Notes: generated by a model from the letters alone, not told the origin. DNA of 43,390 nt from Nitrospirota bacterium (GCA_035873375.1 JAYWMQ010000032.1:1-43390), one strand, 5' to 3'. Numbered from the stretch's first letter, positions 31,598-40,348 are shown. A program made the numbers and translations.

Positions 31598-32854
31598 CTA
31601 TGTCCGCAACTGTCCACTGCCAAGGACTATAAACTTGGTGCACGTGAGCTCTTCAAGTCCCATGGGGCCGCGTGCATGGATCTTGTCAGTGGAGATACCG
31701 ATCTCTGCTCCAAGACCGAACTGGCCACCGTCGTTCAGCCTTGTGGAGGCATTTATCATTACTGCCGAGGAGTCCACTTCGCGAAGGAATCGCATGGCCC
31801 TGTGGTAGTTTTCCGTCACAATTGTATCCGTATGGGCAGAGCTGTATTTTGCTATGTGCTCCATCGCCTCATCCATATCCTTTACGACCCTGACATTCAC
31901 GATTAATTCAAGGTATTCCCTGTGAAAGTCCTCCTCTGTTGCCTCCTCTATTCCCGGGAATATCCGGGCAGTCCTTGCGCAACCCTTTATCTTTACGCCT
32001 GCATCCCTGAACCTGGTGAGGATTGCGGGGAGGAACTCTCCTGCAGCTGCCTCATCCACAAGCATGGTCTCCATGGCATTGCAGGTGCCGGGCCTCTGTA
32101 CCTTTGAATTAAAGCATATATCCTCAGCCATCCTGAGGTCAGCATCCCTGTCGACAAAGACGTGGCAGATCCCCTTGTAGTGTTTCAGGACAGGGATCCT
32201 GGAGTTCTCCGTAACAGTGCGGATGAGACCTTCGCCTCCCCTGGGGATGATGAGGTCAACGATACCCTCTAATTTGAGCATCTCCATTACGGCTTCTCTG
32301 TCAGGTGTGTCAATAAAGGTGATTGCACCTTCATGTATGCCCTCTGAGGAGGCAACCTCCCTGAGAATATTAACAATTGCCAGGTTTGCATTGATTGCCT
32401 CTGAGCCGCCCCTGAGCAGCACGGCATTTCCGGCTTTCAGGCAGAGGCCTGTGGCATCTGCTGTGACGTTGGGTCTTGATTCATAGATTATGCCGATAAC
32501 GCCGATGGGGACCCTCATCTTTCCGACCGTCATCCCGTTTGGTCTCTGCCACATTTTTGTGACCTCGCCGACAGGGTCAGGCAGGGCAGCCACATCCCTG
32601 AGTCCCTCTGCCATTTCAGTGATCCTCTTATCTGTCAGGGTCAGCCTGTCGATCAGTGCTGAACTCAACCCCTTATCCCTTGCAAAATCTATGTCCTTGC
32701 TGTTTTCTTTTTTGAGAATGTCACTGTTTTTGACAATGGCCTCAGCCATCTTCAGCAGCGCACTGTTTTTCTGTGCTGCAGTGGCCTTGAGCAGTGCCCT
32801 TGCACCTTCTCTTGCCTCAAGGGCCTTTTGAAGAACGAAATCGTGTATATCCAT
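31598..32854 (-). CDS. proA: glutamate-5-semialdehyde dehydrogenase
   Basis: Second step of proline synthesis: reduces glutamyl-5-phosphate to the semialdehyde with NADPH. Conserved segments include [20 protein letters not shown], the cofactor-binding LRGGSEA and the catalytic cysteine in [14 protein letters not shown] (about residue 255). 418 residues is normal. No proB is nearby. It is first in a probable proA-lysS-lolC/E-small-lolD operon, and no other promoter is obvious in the short gaps. Confidence 0.94.
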   Translation of the reverse strand: MDIHDFVLQKALEAREGARALLKATAAQKNSALLKMAEAIVKNSDILKKENSKDIDFARDKGLSSALIDRLTLTDKRITEMAEGLRDVAALPDPVGEVTKMWQRPNGMTVGKMRVPIGVIGIIYESRPNVTADATGLCLKAGNAVLLRGGSEAINANLAIVNILREVASSEGIHEGAITFIDTPDREAVMEMLKLEGIVDLIIPRGGEGLIRTVTENSRIPVLKHYKGICHVFVDRDADLRMAEDICFNSKVQRPGTCNAMETMLVDEAAAGEFLPAILTRFRDAGVKIKGCARTARIFPGIEEATEEDFHREYLELIVNVRVVKDMDEAMEHIAKYSSAHTDTIVTENYHRAMRFLREVDSSAVMINASTRLNDGGQFGLGAEIGISTDKIHARGPMGLEELTCTKFIVLGSGQLRT

Positions 32855-33225
32855 TTTTTTCTGTACCTCCGTCTCTCTCCTGTTTTGAAGGTTTTTAAAG
32901 CATGTAGTCCTTATATAGAGATTAATTATACCAGAACTTACTCGAAAACATTAACCGGGTCTTTTCTTCCAGTATTGCCGGGAGAAAACATCTCAACTTT
33001 CAGAAAGGGAGACGGATACAGAGTTTGAACGGATTTAATTATCACTTTTGTCTCACCCGGATGGTGTGACGTGATAATTCCCTCGGAGACAGACAGGATG
33101 TCTGTCGAGAATGAGTGAAAACTCTGTATCCGTTTCCCTTTCCCTCTCTCTATCGCTATGTTTGGATTTCTCTGGATTTCTTATTCTGCATTGAGGTAAA
33201 GCCTCCAATAAGGTTAAAATTAACC
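32855..33225. other. 371-bp divergent intergenic region proA/mutL
   Basis: Holds the promoters of the leftward proA operon and the rightward mutL operon (no strong boxes identified) and a 138-bp nested inverted-repeat structure (separate entry). The mutL frame is open upstream to 33115, but those codons run through the repeat and lack family similarity. Confidence 0.4.
33004..33141. repeat. 138-bp nested inverted-repeat structure
   Basis: Outer arms 33004-33026 and 33119-33141 are 23-bp inverted copies with one mismatch. Inside are AATTATCAC (33037-33045) with GTGATAATT (33071-33079), enclosing a CACCC-GGAT-GGTG hairpin, and GACAGAC (33088-33094) with GTCTGTC (33100-33106) around an AGGAT loop. 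As RNA it would fold into a closed three-way-junction-like structure. Confidence 0.75.
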
Positions 33226-34956
33226 ATGCCTGAGATAAGGGTACTTCCGGAGGAATTACAGAACCGTATAGCAGCAGGGGAGGTTATTGAGAGACCCGCC
33301 TCAGTGGTAAAGGAGTTGATCGAGAACTCCATTGATGCAGGAGCCACGGAGGTCGTGGTTGACATACTCAATGGCGGCAGGCGTCTTATCCGTATCTCCG
33401 ACAACGGCAGGGGTATGGAGCGGGAGGATGCCCTAATCTGTTTTTATCCCCATGCCACAAGCAAGATAAGCACAGAGGAAGACCTGTTTGATATCAGGAC
33501 CCTCGGTTTCCGGGGTGAGGCCCTCTCATCCATTGCCTCTGTCTCAAGGCTGAAGATATTGACCGCCCCTTCGGGCTCAACCCTCGGGGTCTCTCAGGAG
33601 ATTCACGGAGGGGAACTGAAAGAGGTCAAAGATGTTGCCCACAGCGGTACAACCATTGAGGTCAATGACCTCTTTTTTAACACGCCGGCAAGGAAGAAGT
33701 TCCTCAAGAGCCAGAGAACAGAGGTATACCATATCGTGGAGACAGTTACCGTGGCGGGACTGTCACACCCTGATGTGGCATTCTTCCTTACGATAGACAG
33801 GGCGGAGACCCTCATGCTTCCTGTGGCCAGCGGTATAAGAGAGAGGGTGCTCCAGATATATGGTGAGGAGTTTTTGAGGGGGCTCAGGGAGGTAAAGGAA
33901 AGTAACTCCAGAGCCCTGATATCAGTGGAGGGAAACTTCCGTTCATCAAGGGCCAACCAGTATATCTTTGTGAACCACAGACCAATCAGGGATGCCGCTT
34001 TAAGGCATGCCGTCTACAGTGCCTATGATACGTTTCTTCCCAGGGACAGGCACCCAATCTTCTTTCTCTACCTTGACATAGTGCCCTCTGAGGTGGATTT
34101 TAATGTCCATCCTGCAAAGAGGGAGGTCCGTTTCAGTGACAGGGAGGCAGTGTACAGGACGGTTTACAATGTTGTCAGGGAAGCTTTGACAGGTTCCGGT
34201 GAGGAGGATGCAGATTACGGGGTTGAGACCGACGATGCACCTGATGGTTTGCAACCCGCAACCCGCAACCCGCAACCCGTAACTTCCGTGTCGCAACCCG
34301 CAACTCCAGTGCTGCAACCCGCAATCCGCAACCCGCAACCCGCAACTCCTGATGCCCCCCTTGTTGCTGAATCACTGATAAAATACGGTAATAATTTCCG
34401 TTATATCTATTTGGGTGATGTATTTGTAGCCTATACCGATGGCCGGGGTATAACGCTCCTTGACCACCACGCCGCCCATGAGAGGATACTTTATGAGCGG
34501 CTGCGCAAGGGTATTGGCCTTGATGTGACATACATGCTATTCCCAAAGCAGGTGAGGCTGCCGGCAAGGGAATACAAGGTGCTCCTCCACCGTCTTGACG
34601 AGATAAAAGAGATGGGGATAGAGGCGGAGGACTTCGGGCATAATACGCTTATGGTAAGGGCAGTCCCCCAATTTCTGTTTGATGCTGATATGGCAGGAAT
34701 CCTGTCTGACGTTGCTTTCTGCCTGATTGAATCCACTGCCAGCTCCCCGATTGAGGATATAAGGGACAGGATTGCAAAGCGGATTGCATGCCACAGCTCT
34801 GTCAGGGGTGCTGTTATGTTGAGCCACGATGAGATTGCCCGGCTCCTTGATGACCTTTCCGAGGCAGAGGACCCTGAGCACTGCCCCCATGGGAGGCCGA
34901 CAAGGATTCACATGAGCCTTGAGGACTTAAAGAGAATGTTTAAGAGGACAGGTTAA
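33226..34956 (+). CDS. mutL: DNA mismatch repair endonuclease MutL
   Basis: Mismatch-repair matchmaker with an N-terminal GHKL ATPase: ELIENSIDAGA (30-40), DNGRGM (59-64), GFRGEAL (94-100). The C-terminal domain has the endonuclease motif as DHHAAHER(x)LYE, plus ACHSSVR and CPHGRPT, so it should be a nicking MutL as in organisms without MutH. I start at ATG 33226 (576 residues) since homology begins there. The linker (about 342-375) is encoded by a CAACCCG tandem repeat and is probably length-variable. The next gene follows after 84 bases. Confidence 0.95.
   Translation: MPEIRVLPEELQNRIAAGEVIERPASVVKELIENSIDAGATEVVVDILNGGRRLIRISDNGRGMEREDALICFYPHATSKISTEEDLFDIRTLGFRGEALSSIASVSRLKILTAPSGSTLGVSQEIHGGELKEVKDVAHSGTTIEVNDLFFNTPARKKFLKSQRTEVYHIVETVTVAGLSHPDVAFFLTIDRAETLMLPVASGIRERVLQIYGEEFLRGLREVKESNSRALISVEGNFRSSRANQYIFVNHRPIRDAALRHAVYSAYDTFLPRDRHPIFFLYLDIVPSEVDFNVHPAKREVRFSDREAVYRTVYNVVREALTGSGEEDADYGVETDDAPDGLQPATRNPQPVTSVSQPATPVLQPAIRNPQPATPDAPLVAESLIKYGNNFRYIYLGDVFVAYTDGRGITLLDHHAAHERILYERLRKGIGLDVTYMLFPKQVRLPAREYKVLLHRLDEIKEMGIEAEDFGHNTLMVRAVPQFLFDADMAGILSDVAFCLIESTASSPIEDIRDRIAKRIACHSSVRGAVMLSHDEIARLLDDLSEAEDPEHCPHGRPTRIHMSLEDLKRMFKRTG
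34251..34348 (+). repeat. degenerate CAACCCG tandem repeat inside mutL linker
   Basis: About 100 bases of imperfect units such as GCAACCCGCAACCCG, in frame with mutL and read as R-N-P-Q-P and related peptides. It falls precisely in the disordered linker between the ATPase and endonuclease domains, where changes are tolerated. Confidence 0.85.
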
Positions 34957-35040
34957 CAGACCTTGTGGTTTCTAAAGAGACTATTTATGTAAAATAAAAT
35001 GCTGTATGTTATTTGTTCTGTATTGCAGGGATTATAATTC

Positions 35041-35862
35041 ATGACAGAGATATTAGGAATAGAATACTTGAGGGAGATTGGGGCAAGGCTCAGGGCTGTT
35101 ATCCCCCAGCTGAGGTTTTCAGCCACTGTCAGGGAGCCCCTTGAGGTGGGGGCTTCAGGGGATAAGACCTTTCAGATTGACAGGGTGGCTGAGGATACGG
35201 TGGTCTCAGCCCTGAAAGAGCTCAGGAGACCGTTGACTATAGTTTCTGAAGAGATGGGCATGCTGGATATTGACGGAGGTGGTGACAGGGTCCTGATAGA
35301 CCCTATTGACGGCAGCAAGAATGCCGTCTCGGGTCTTCCCATGTTCTGCACCTCTATAGCTGTTGCAGCAGGGGAGACAGTGAAGGAAATATACCTTTCC
35401 TATATCATTAATCTTCTCAGTGGTGATGAATTCTGGGCTGAGAAGGGGAGGGGGGCTTACTGGAACGGGCAGAGGCTAAGGGCCCAGACAGATGATAAAG
35501 TCAGGGTGGTTATTTATGAAACGCAGAATCCGGGTAGGGACATCCCGAAGATCCTGCCGCTTCTCTCCCTTTCAAACAGGACCCGGTGTTTCGGTTCTAC
35601 CGCCCTTGACCTTGCCTTTGTTTCATCAGGTGCTGTAAGTATTTATGCAAACCCCTCGCCTTCAAGGAGCTTTGATTTTGCAGGAGGGCTGCTCCTTGTG
35701 AGAGAGGCAGGCGGCATAATAACTGATACAAGGGGTGAGGATATTGACGGTGTTGAGCTTTCAATAAAGAAATCTACCCCCTTGCTCGTCTCGGGTAATG
35801 AGATGCTCCATGAAAAGGCATTAGAGACACTTTCAAAATCTCAAAAAGACAGGAACGGATAG
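35041..35862 (+). CDS. inositol monophosphatase family phosphatase
   Basis: A 273-residue Mg2+-dependent phosphatase of the IMPase/FBPase superfamily. The metal site is shown by SEEMG (Glu70, Glu71) and LIDPIDGSKNA (Asp87, Asp90), with GDKTFQID near residue 40 and SFDFAGG replacing the usual WDxAAG. Substrates may be inositol-1-phosphate, fructose-1,6-bisphosphate, or a related sugar phosphate; the SKN after DPIDG is closer to archaeal-type dual enzymes than to CysQ. The exact substrate cannot be told from sequence. Confidence 0.85.
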   Translation: MTEILGIEYLREIGARLRAVIPQLRFSATVREPLEVGASGDKTFQIDRVAEDTVVSALKELRRPLTIVSEEMGMLDIDGGGDRVLIDPIDGSKNAVSGLPMFCTSIAVAAGETVKEIYLSYIINLLSGDEFWAEKGRGAYWNGQRLRAQTDDKVRVVIYETQNPGRDIPKILPLLSLSNRTRCFGSTALDLAFVSSGAVSIYANPSPSRSFDFAGGLLLVREAGGIITDTRGEDIDGVELSIKKSTPLLVSGNEMLHEKALETLSKSQKDRNG

Positions 35863-35956
35863 ATGCTGAATCAAGTTCAGCATGACAGCAGTGTAGGGGT
35901 GTTATTCCGGATGATGTTTTGTGGTTTGTCATTCTGAATCCCGAATCAAGTTCGGG
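35863..35956. repeat. pair of AATCAAGTT palindromes after IMPase gene
   Basis: ATGCTGAA-TCAAG-TTCAGCAT (35863-35883) and CCCGAA-TCAAG-TTCGGG (35940-35956) share the same five-base loop and differ in their stems by compensating bases. They bracket about 55 bases between the phosphatase and ABC-F genes. The first lies at the right place to act as a terminator, but no T run follows. Confidence 0.7.
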
Positions 35957-36002
35957 AAATCTGATAATAACAGGAGTTGAAACTGTTGGAACGGCTTAAC
36001 TT

Positions 36003-37865
36003 ATGATCCAGGTTAACGGCTTGGATAAATCGTACGGACAGCAGGTTGTCTTTGACAATGTCTCTTTTACGATCAATCCCAGTGAGCGTGTGGGATTTGT
36101 CGGAAGAAACGGCCATGGCAAGACCACGCTTCTGAGGATGATACTTGAGCAGGAGCATCCTGATTCGGGAACCATCAATATTCCCGCCGGTTACAGCATA
36201 GGCCATCTCTCCCAGCACATCCGTTTTGAAGAAGATACGGTGCTGAAAGAGGCATGCCTGAGCCTCCCTGACCAGGAGGACGGTATTGACGAGACTTACA
36301 AGGCTGAAACCGTGCTTGCGGGTCTCGGGTTTCTCAGTGATGATCTGGAACTCCATCCAATGGCTCTGTCCGGAGGATACCAGGTGCGGCTTAACCTTGC
36401 AAAGGTCCTGGTCTCTGATCCGAACATCCTCCTCCTTGATGAGCCAACGAATTACCTTGATATTGTCTCCATGCGCTGGCTTGCCCGGTTTCTGAGGGGC
36501 TGGCAAAAAGAGCTTATCATAATCACCCATGACCGCAACTTCATGGACAGCGTTACCACGCATACCATGGCCATACACCGCTGCAGGATCCGAAAGGTTT
36601 CCGGTTCCACTGAAAAATTATATCAGCAGTTACTGCTGGAAGAAGAGGTTTACGAAAAGACGAGGACAAACGACGAGAAAAAGCGTAAGGAGACCGAGCA
36701 GTTCATAAACCGCTTCAGGGCAAAGGCAACCAAGGCCAGGGCTGTTCAGTCAAGGGTAAAGGCCCTTCAGAAAAAAGAACAGCTTGAAGAGCTGTCCGAG
36801 ATAAAAAAACTTGCCTTCACATTTAATTCAGCGCCTTTTACAGGCAGGCAACTGATGGAGGTAGAAGACCTCTCTTTCGGATTTGAGCCTGACGGGCCGC
36901 TGCTGATAGAGGGTTTAAGCTTTTATGTCGGGAAAAAGGATCGCATAGCCATTATAGGTAAAAACGGCAAGGGCAAGACAACGCTTCTCAATCTGCTTGC
37001 CGGGGAATTGTCACCTGTGGGCGGAGCTATTCACTGTCCCCGTGACCTGAAATTAGCATATTTCGGCCAGACAAATATAAACCGTTTGAACCTCCGGAAA
37101 ACCGTGGAAGAAGAGATAATGGACGTGCACCCCGAGCATCACAGGGGCGCAGCCCGCAGTATATGCGGGGCCATGATGTTTCCCGGGGACCAGGCCCTGA
37201 AAAAGCTGGGTGTTCTTTCCGGTGGTGAAAAGAGCCGGGTCCTGCTCGGTAAACTGCTTGTTACCCCTGCCAATATGCTGCTGCTGGATGAGCCCACCAA
37301 CCACCTTGATATGGAGTCTACCGATTCACTCCTTGAGGCGATCGATGAATTCAGGGGCGCTGTAGTCATTGTTACGCACAGTGAGATGATCCTCCATGCG
37401 CTGGCAACACGGCTTATTGTCTTTGATGACGGAAAGGTGACCATATTTGAAGGTACATACAAGGAATTCCTGGACCGTGTGGGGTGGAAAAATGAAGACC
37501 CTTCCCCCCGGCCGGCAACTTCAGAGACCGGTCGTGCAAGGCAATCCGGAAACAGAAAACACCTGCGGCGTATCCGGGCCGGATTGATTAATGAGAGGTC
37601 GAGAACCCTGGGAGCGCTGCAGCGGAAGATCAACGAGATTGAAGGTGAGATAGTAAGGCTGGAAGAAAAGACAGAGCAGGATAACAGTGACCTTATAAAT
37701 GCCTCTGTTGCAGGTGACGCTGAAACCATCAGGAGACTCTCAAAGGCCCTCCATGACTCAAAGTCAGAGATTGAATCACTCTTTTCTGCACTGGAATCCC
37801 TGCATAGCGATCTTGACAGCAGGACAAGGGAGTTTGAGGAGAAGCTCAATACTGTGGAAATATAG
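36003..37865 (+). CDS. ABC-F family ATPase (Uup-like)
   Basis: A 620-residue soluble protein with two ABC ATPase domains and no membrane part, the ABC-F arrangement of ribosome-associated factors. Domain 1: Walker A GRNGHGKTT (34-42), LSGGYQVR, LLLDEPTNYLD. A charged linker (about 225-270) follows. Domain 2: GKNGKGKTT, LSGGEKSR, LLLDEPTNHLD. A C-terminal coiled coil of about 100 residues, as in Uup, may bind nucleic acid. No ribosome site is evident close to the ATG. Antibiotic-resistance ABC-F proteins are distinct and not implied. Confidence 0.9.
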   Translation: MIQVNGLDKSYGQQVVFDNVSFTINPSERVGFVGRNGHGKTTLLRMILEQEHPDSGTINIPAGYSIGHLSQHIRFEEDTVLKEACLSLPDQEDGIDETYKAETVLAGLGFLSDDLELHPMALSGGYQVRLNLAKVLVSDPNILLLDEPTNYLDIVSMRWLARFLRGWQKELIIITHDRNFMDSVTTHTMAIHRCRIRKVSGSTEKLYQQLLLEEEVYEKTRTNDEKKRKETEQFINRFRAKATKARAVQSRVKALQKKEQLEELSEIKKLAFTFNSAPFTGRQLMEVEDLSFGFEPDGPLLIEGLSFYVGKKDRIAIIGKNGKGKTTLLNLLAGELSPVGGAIHCPRDLKLAYFGQTNINRLNLRKTVEEEIMDVHPEHHRGAARSICGAMMFPGDQALKKLGVLSGGEKSRVLLGKLLVTPANMLLLDEPTNHLDMESTDSLLEAIDEFRGAVVIVTHSEMILHALATRLIVFDDGKVTIFEGTYKEFLDRVGWKNEDPSPRPATSETGRARQSGNRKHLRRIRAGLINERSRTLGALQRKINEIEGEIVRLEEKTEQDNSDLINASVAGDAETIRRLSKALHDSKSEIESLFSALESLHSDLDSRTREFEEKLNTVEI

Positions 37866-37917
37866 CGATTTTGCATGAGCAACAGTAAGAGTTTTTCTTG
37901 TTCTGGTCAGGTTTCAA

Positions 37918-39147
37918 TTACAGGCTTCTGTGTGCTCCCGAAGGTCTCCATGCGGGGGAGATTACCCCTTTATGGAGGGGGTTGTGGATGCAGGCTGCCC
38001 AGGTAAGGGTGGATGGGCCGTATTTCCGGTTTAACCTGTCCATTACATCAAGCAGTTCGGCCCTCCTGTTCTGCTCATTAAATATTGTCATCTGGTTGTT
38101 GACCTGCTCAAGGCCGGACAGGGTTATCCCGAGCAGACGCACGGGCTCTCTCAGCCTTACAGAGTTTAATATATCCATGGCCGAGTGGAATATCCTGTGG
38201 GTGTCGTTGGTAGGGGAGTTGATCCTGCGCTGCCTTGTAAAGGTTTCAAAGCTCCGGTACCTTATCACCAGACCAATGGTCCTCCCCATAAATCCATGCC
38301 TCCTTGCCCTTGAGCCCACCTTTTCGGAAAGTTGCAGTATCCTGGGTGTTATTTCTGCACGTACTGACAGGTCCTGCGGCAGGGTCATGCTGTGGCCTAT
38401 GGATTTTATCTCTTCGTGGTTGCCACTGTCTTTATCTGAATCAGCATAAACAGGGGTGGAATCCATTCCCATGCCCAAGGCCTTGAGCTTTTCACCGATA
38501 ATACCGAAATGACTCCTCAGCAGCCCTGCAGGGGCCCTTCCGAGTTCTCCGCATGTCCTTATGCCCAGGGTCTTCAGTTTTTCGGATGTCTTTCTGCCTA
38601 TACCCCAGAGTTTTTCTGTCGGAAGGTCTTTAAGCAGGTTCCCTGTCTCTTCAGCCTTGATCCATCTGAGTCCGTCGGGCTTGGAGATGTCTGAGGCGAG
38701 TTTGGCTATCAACTTGTTTGGACCTATGCCGATGGTGGAGTTGATGCCGAATCTTTCCTTTATCTCAGCCTTTATCTTTCTGCCTGTCTCAATGGGCCCC
38801 CCGAAGAGGTGATGAGAGTCTGTTATATCCAGGAATGCCTCGTCTATTGAGTATATCTCAACAAGGGGGGTGTATTTAAGATAGACTTTTTCCAGTGTTG
38901 CACATATGTGAGTATATTTGTCGTTATTCCCGATAACCAGTATGAGTTGGGGGCATAGGGCCTTTGCCTCGTAAATGTTCATCCCTGTCTTTACCCCGAA
39001 TTTCCTTGCCTCATATGATGAGGTGGTGATGACGGTCCTGTGACCGGCACCTGTTACGCCTATTGGTTTGCCTCTCAGGGCCGGGTTGCTCTGTTGTTCA
39101 ACAGAGGCAAAGAAGGCATCCATATCTACAAGCAGTATTATCCTCAT
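37918..39147 (-). CDS. dinB: DNA polymerase IV (Y-family)
   Basis: Error-prone translesion polymerase. Catalytic acidic motifs are MDAFFASVEQ near the N terminus and YSIDEAFLDIT (SIDE box). The fingers segment SYEARKFGVKTGM, the helix-hairpin-helix KLWGIGRKTSEKL and the little-finger domain follow. At 409 residues it is of usual length. The C-terminus ends GAHRSL with no recognisable QxxLF clamp-binding peptide; an extension of about 25 residues after the little finger looks unrelated. Good AAAGGA ribosome site. It is third in the lexA operon. Confidence 0.95.
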   Translation of the reverse strand: MRIILLVDMDAFFASVEQQSNPALRGKPIGVTGAGHRTVITTSSYEARKFGVKTGMNIYEAKALCPQLILVIGNNDKYTHICATLEKVYLKYTPLVEIYSIDEAFLDITDSHHLFGGPIETGRKIKAEIKERFGINSTIGIGPNKLIAKLASDISKPDGLRWIKAEETGNLLKDLPTEKLWGIGRKTSEKLKTLGIRTCGELGRAPAGLLRSHFGIIGEKLKALGMGMDSTPVYADSDKDSGNHEEIKSIGHSMTLPQDLSVRAEITPRILQLSEKVGSRARRHGFMGRTIGLVIRYRSFETFTRQRRINSPTNDTHRIFHSAMDILNSVRLREPVRLLGITLSGLEQVNNQMTIFNEQNRRAELLDVMDRLNRKYGPSTLTWAACIHNPLHKGVISPAWRPSGAHRSL

Positions 39148-39163
39148 AGTCCTTTAATCTGTT

Positions 39164-39193
39164 CGTATTCATTTGTGTAGATTCGTGGCTGAG
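39164..39193. repeat. single degenerate AGCCGC-type repeat end
   Basis: CGTATTCATTTGTGTAGATT followed by CGTGGCTGAG aligns with the terminal-repeat arm at 23390-23417. It lies in the dinB/DUF6504-like gap without an opposing arm, so it is a one-ended remnant. Confidence 0.5.
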
Positions 39194-39199
39194 TGTTTT

Positions 39200-39448
39200 T
39201 TACAGCTCTGTCTCCACCGCCTGAAGCATCCAGCTCAGCCCTTCGGGATCAAAACAGAGGTTGTAAAGGGTGCTGCCGTCTGTGAGGGAGAAGCAGTATA
39301 GCCTTCTGCCGCCATCATGCCGGATCCACCTGTAGGTTATTTCCTTTACAGGGATTACCCTCCCTGACCATCTGAACTTGAGAGGGCTTATTCTTTCGCC
39401 GCCGCCAAAAGAGGCAATAACAGTTACGGGTTCGTCTATGGTTGTCAT
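39200..39448 (-). CDS. DUF6504-like small protein in SOS operon
   Basis: An 82-residue protein resembling DUF6504 proteins that occur with SOS polymerase genes: the pattern P-x-F-x-W-x-G-x4-V-x-E (PLKFRWSGRVIPVKEITYRW) and a later F-S-L-T-D-G-S-x-Y-x-L-C-F-D strand are visible. Function unknown; a helper of translesion synthesis is suggested by context only. Its ATG overlaps the lexA stop (ATGA) and is served by AAGGAGG within the end of lexA. Confidence 0.7.
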   Translation of the reverse strand: MTTIDEPVTVIASFGGGERISPLKFRWSGRVIPVKEITYRWIRHDGGRRLYCFSLTDGSTLYNLCFDPEGLSWMLQAVETEL

Positions 39449-40047
39449 GAAAACCTCCTTATGAGTCCGGTGACCTTCCCTATAATCCTTACTTCCTCTG
39501 CGGCGACTATAATAGGGGTCATTTCAGGATTTTCAGGCTGGAGCCTTATTTTTTTACCCTCAGGATAAAATCTCTTTACCGTGGCATCATCCCCGATGAG
39601 GGCAACAACAATATCCCCCCTCCTTGCTTCAACCTCCGGGTTTACAATGACGATGTCTCCTTCAAGGATACCTGCCCCCTTCATGCTTTCACCCACCACC
39701 CTGAGGCCAAAACCCTCGTCAGTCCTGAACATCCGTCTGTCCACTGATATGTATTCCTCTATATTCTCAGTGGCGAATATCGGCGTACCAGCCCGGATTC
39801 TTCCTGCTACAGGAATTTGCACTGCCTTGTAAGGGCTGAGTCCCACCACCTCAAGCCCCCTGGACCTGGAGGGAGTCTTTTTTAAAAATCCCTTTTTCAC
39901 CAATGCATCGATGTGGAGTTTTGCTGAAAGGGGACTCCTGTACCCAAACTTCCCTGCCACCTCCCTTACAGTGGGAGGGTATCCTATATTGAGGATATGC
40001 TCCTTTATGTAGTCGAGTACCTTTTTTTGCTGTGGGGTTAAGTTCAT
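39445..40047 (-). CDS. lexA: LexA SOS repressor
   Basis: Represses the SOS regulon and cleaves itself when RecA filaments form. The 200-residue protein starts MNLTPQQKKVLDYI and has the winged-helix DNA-binding part (PPTVREVAGKFGYRSPLSAKLHIDAL). The cleavage site is probably Ala86-Gly87 in GRIRAGTP, with Ser121 (GESMKGAG) and Lys158 (DATVKRF) as the catalytic dyad. The reading frame stays open for 87 codons upstream, but through repeat sequence; the ATG at 40047 starts the family homology. A LexA-type palindrome lies five bases upstream, indicating autorepression. Confidence 0.96.
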   Translation of the reverse strand: MNLTPQQKKVLDYIKEHILNIGYPPTVREVAGKFGYRSPLSAKLHIDALVKKGFLKKTPSRSRGLEVVGLSPYKAVQIPVAGRIRAGTPIFATENIEEYISVDRRMFRTDEGFGLRVVGESMKGAGILEGDIVIVNPEVEARRGDIVVALIGDDATVKRFYPEGKKIRLQPENPEMTPIIVAAEEVRIIGKVTGLIRRFS

Positions 40048-40051
40048 GGCT

Positions 40052-40073
40052 ATACTATACAGATGTATAGTAT
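40052..40073 (-). promoter_or_regulatory. LexA operator (perfect palindrome)
   Basis: ATACTATACA (40052-40061), GA, TGTATAGTAT (64-73) form a perfect 10-bp inverted repeat. It covers the -10 box and most of the spacer of the lexA promoter. The half-site CTATAC / GTATAG is unlike the enteric CTGT-ACAG and the Gram-positive GAAC-GTTC boxes, so it is lineage-specific. Confidence 0.85.
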
Positions 40074-40082
40074 GAAAGTCAA
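40054..40082 (-). promoter_or_regulatory. lexA operon promoter, start at or next to the ATG
   Basis: On the minus strand TTGACT (40077-40082), a 17-base spacer and TATAGT (40054-40059) make a near-consensus sigma70 promoter. Only six bases, ATAGCC, separate the -10 box from the lexA ATG, so +1 should fall on the A of the start codon. No Shine-Dalgarno sequence exists. Confidence 0.75.
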
Positions 40083-40117
40083 GAGTGATACTGATTTGAG
40101 ATAATCTGATAGGGGAA

Positions 40118-40204
40118 TTAACCACAGAGACACAGAGAGCACAGAGCTTGAAAAGCAGAAAACAAGACTGCATTTGGCCGCAGATTTTTGCAGATAACGC
40201 AGAT
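40118..40204. repeat. fragments of both repeat families upstream of lexA
   Basis: TTAACCACAGAGACACAGAG and the next bases (40118-40146) belong to the CACAGAG family; GGCCGCAGATTTTTGCAGAT and the next bases (40176-40204) to the AGCCGCAGAT family. Neither has a matching inverted arm nearby. Confidence 0.65.
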
Positions 40205-40270
40205 ATTAAATTAAAATTCTTCTTGAAATCATGACAATAACCAACAGATGTGGTTAAACAGGTTTTTGAA

Positions 40271-40348
40271 TGGTCGGGGCGAGCCGATTTGAACGGCCGA
40301 CCTCTCACACCCCAAGCGAGTGCGCTAACCAGGCTGCGCTACGCCCCG
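40271..40348 (-). tRNA. tRNA-Pro (anticodon GGG)
   Basis: The 78-base gene begins CGGGGCGTAGCGCAGCCTGG and ends with encoded CCA (40271-40273 complement). The acceptor stem CGGGGCG/CGCCCCG is perfect. The anticodon arm is CTCGC-TTGGGGT-GTGAG, giving anticodon GGG and reading CCC/CCU. The T arm contains GTTCAAATC. It lies just downstream of merR in the same direction. Confidence 0.96.

Noticed and set aside
35033-35038. TATAAT before the IMPase gene as a leaderless promoter
   Set aside because: Only two bases separate it from the ATG, so the transcript would begin inside the coding sequence; a CAGGGA ribosome site is present.
37139-37882. 247-codon minus-strand frame inside the ABC-F gene
   Set aside because: Antisense shadow of conserved ABC motifs; serine/arginine-rich translation typical of reverse frames.
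40047-40308. 87-codon N-terminal extension of LexA
   Set aside because: It would run through repeats, the promoter/operator and part of tRNA-Pro; LexA homology begins at ATG 40047.
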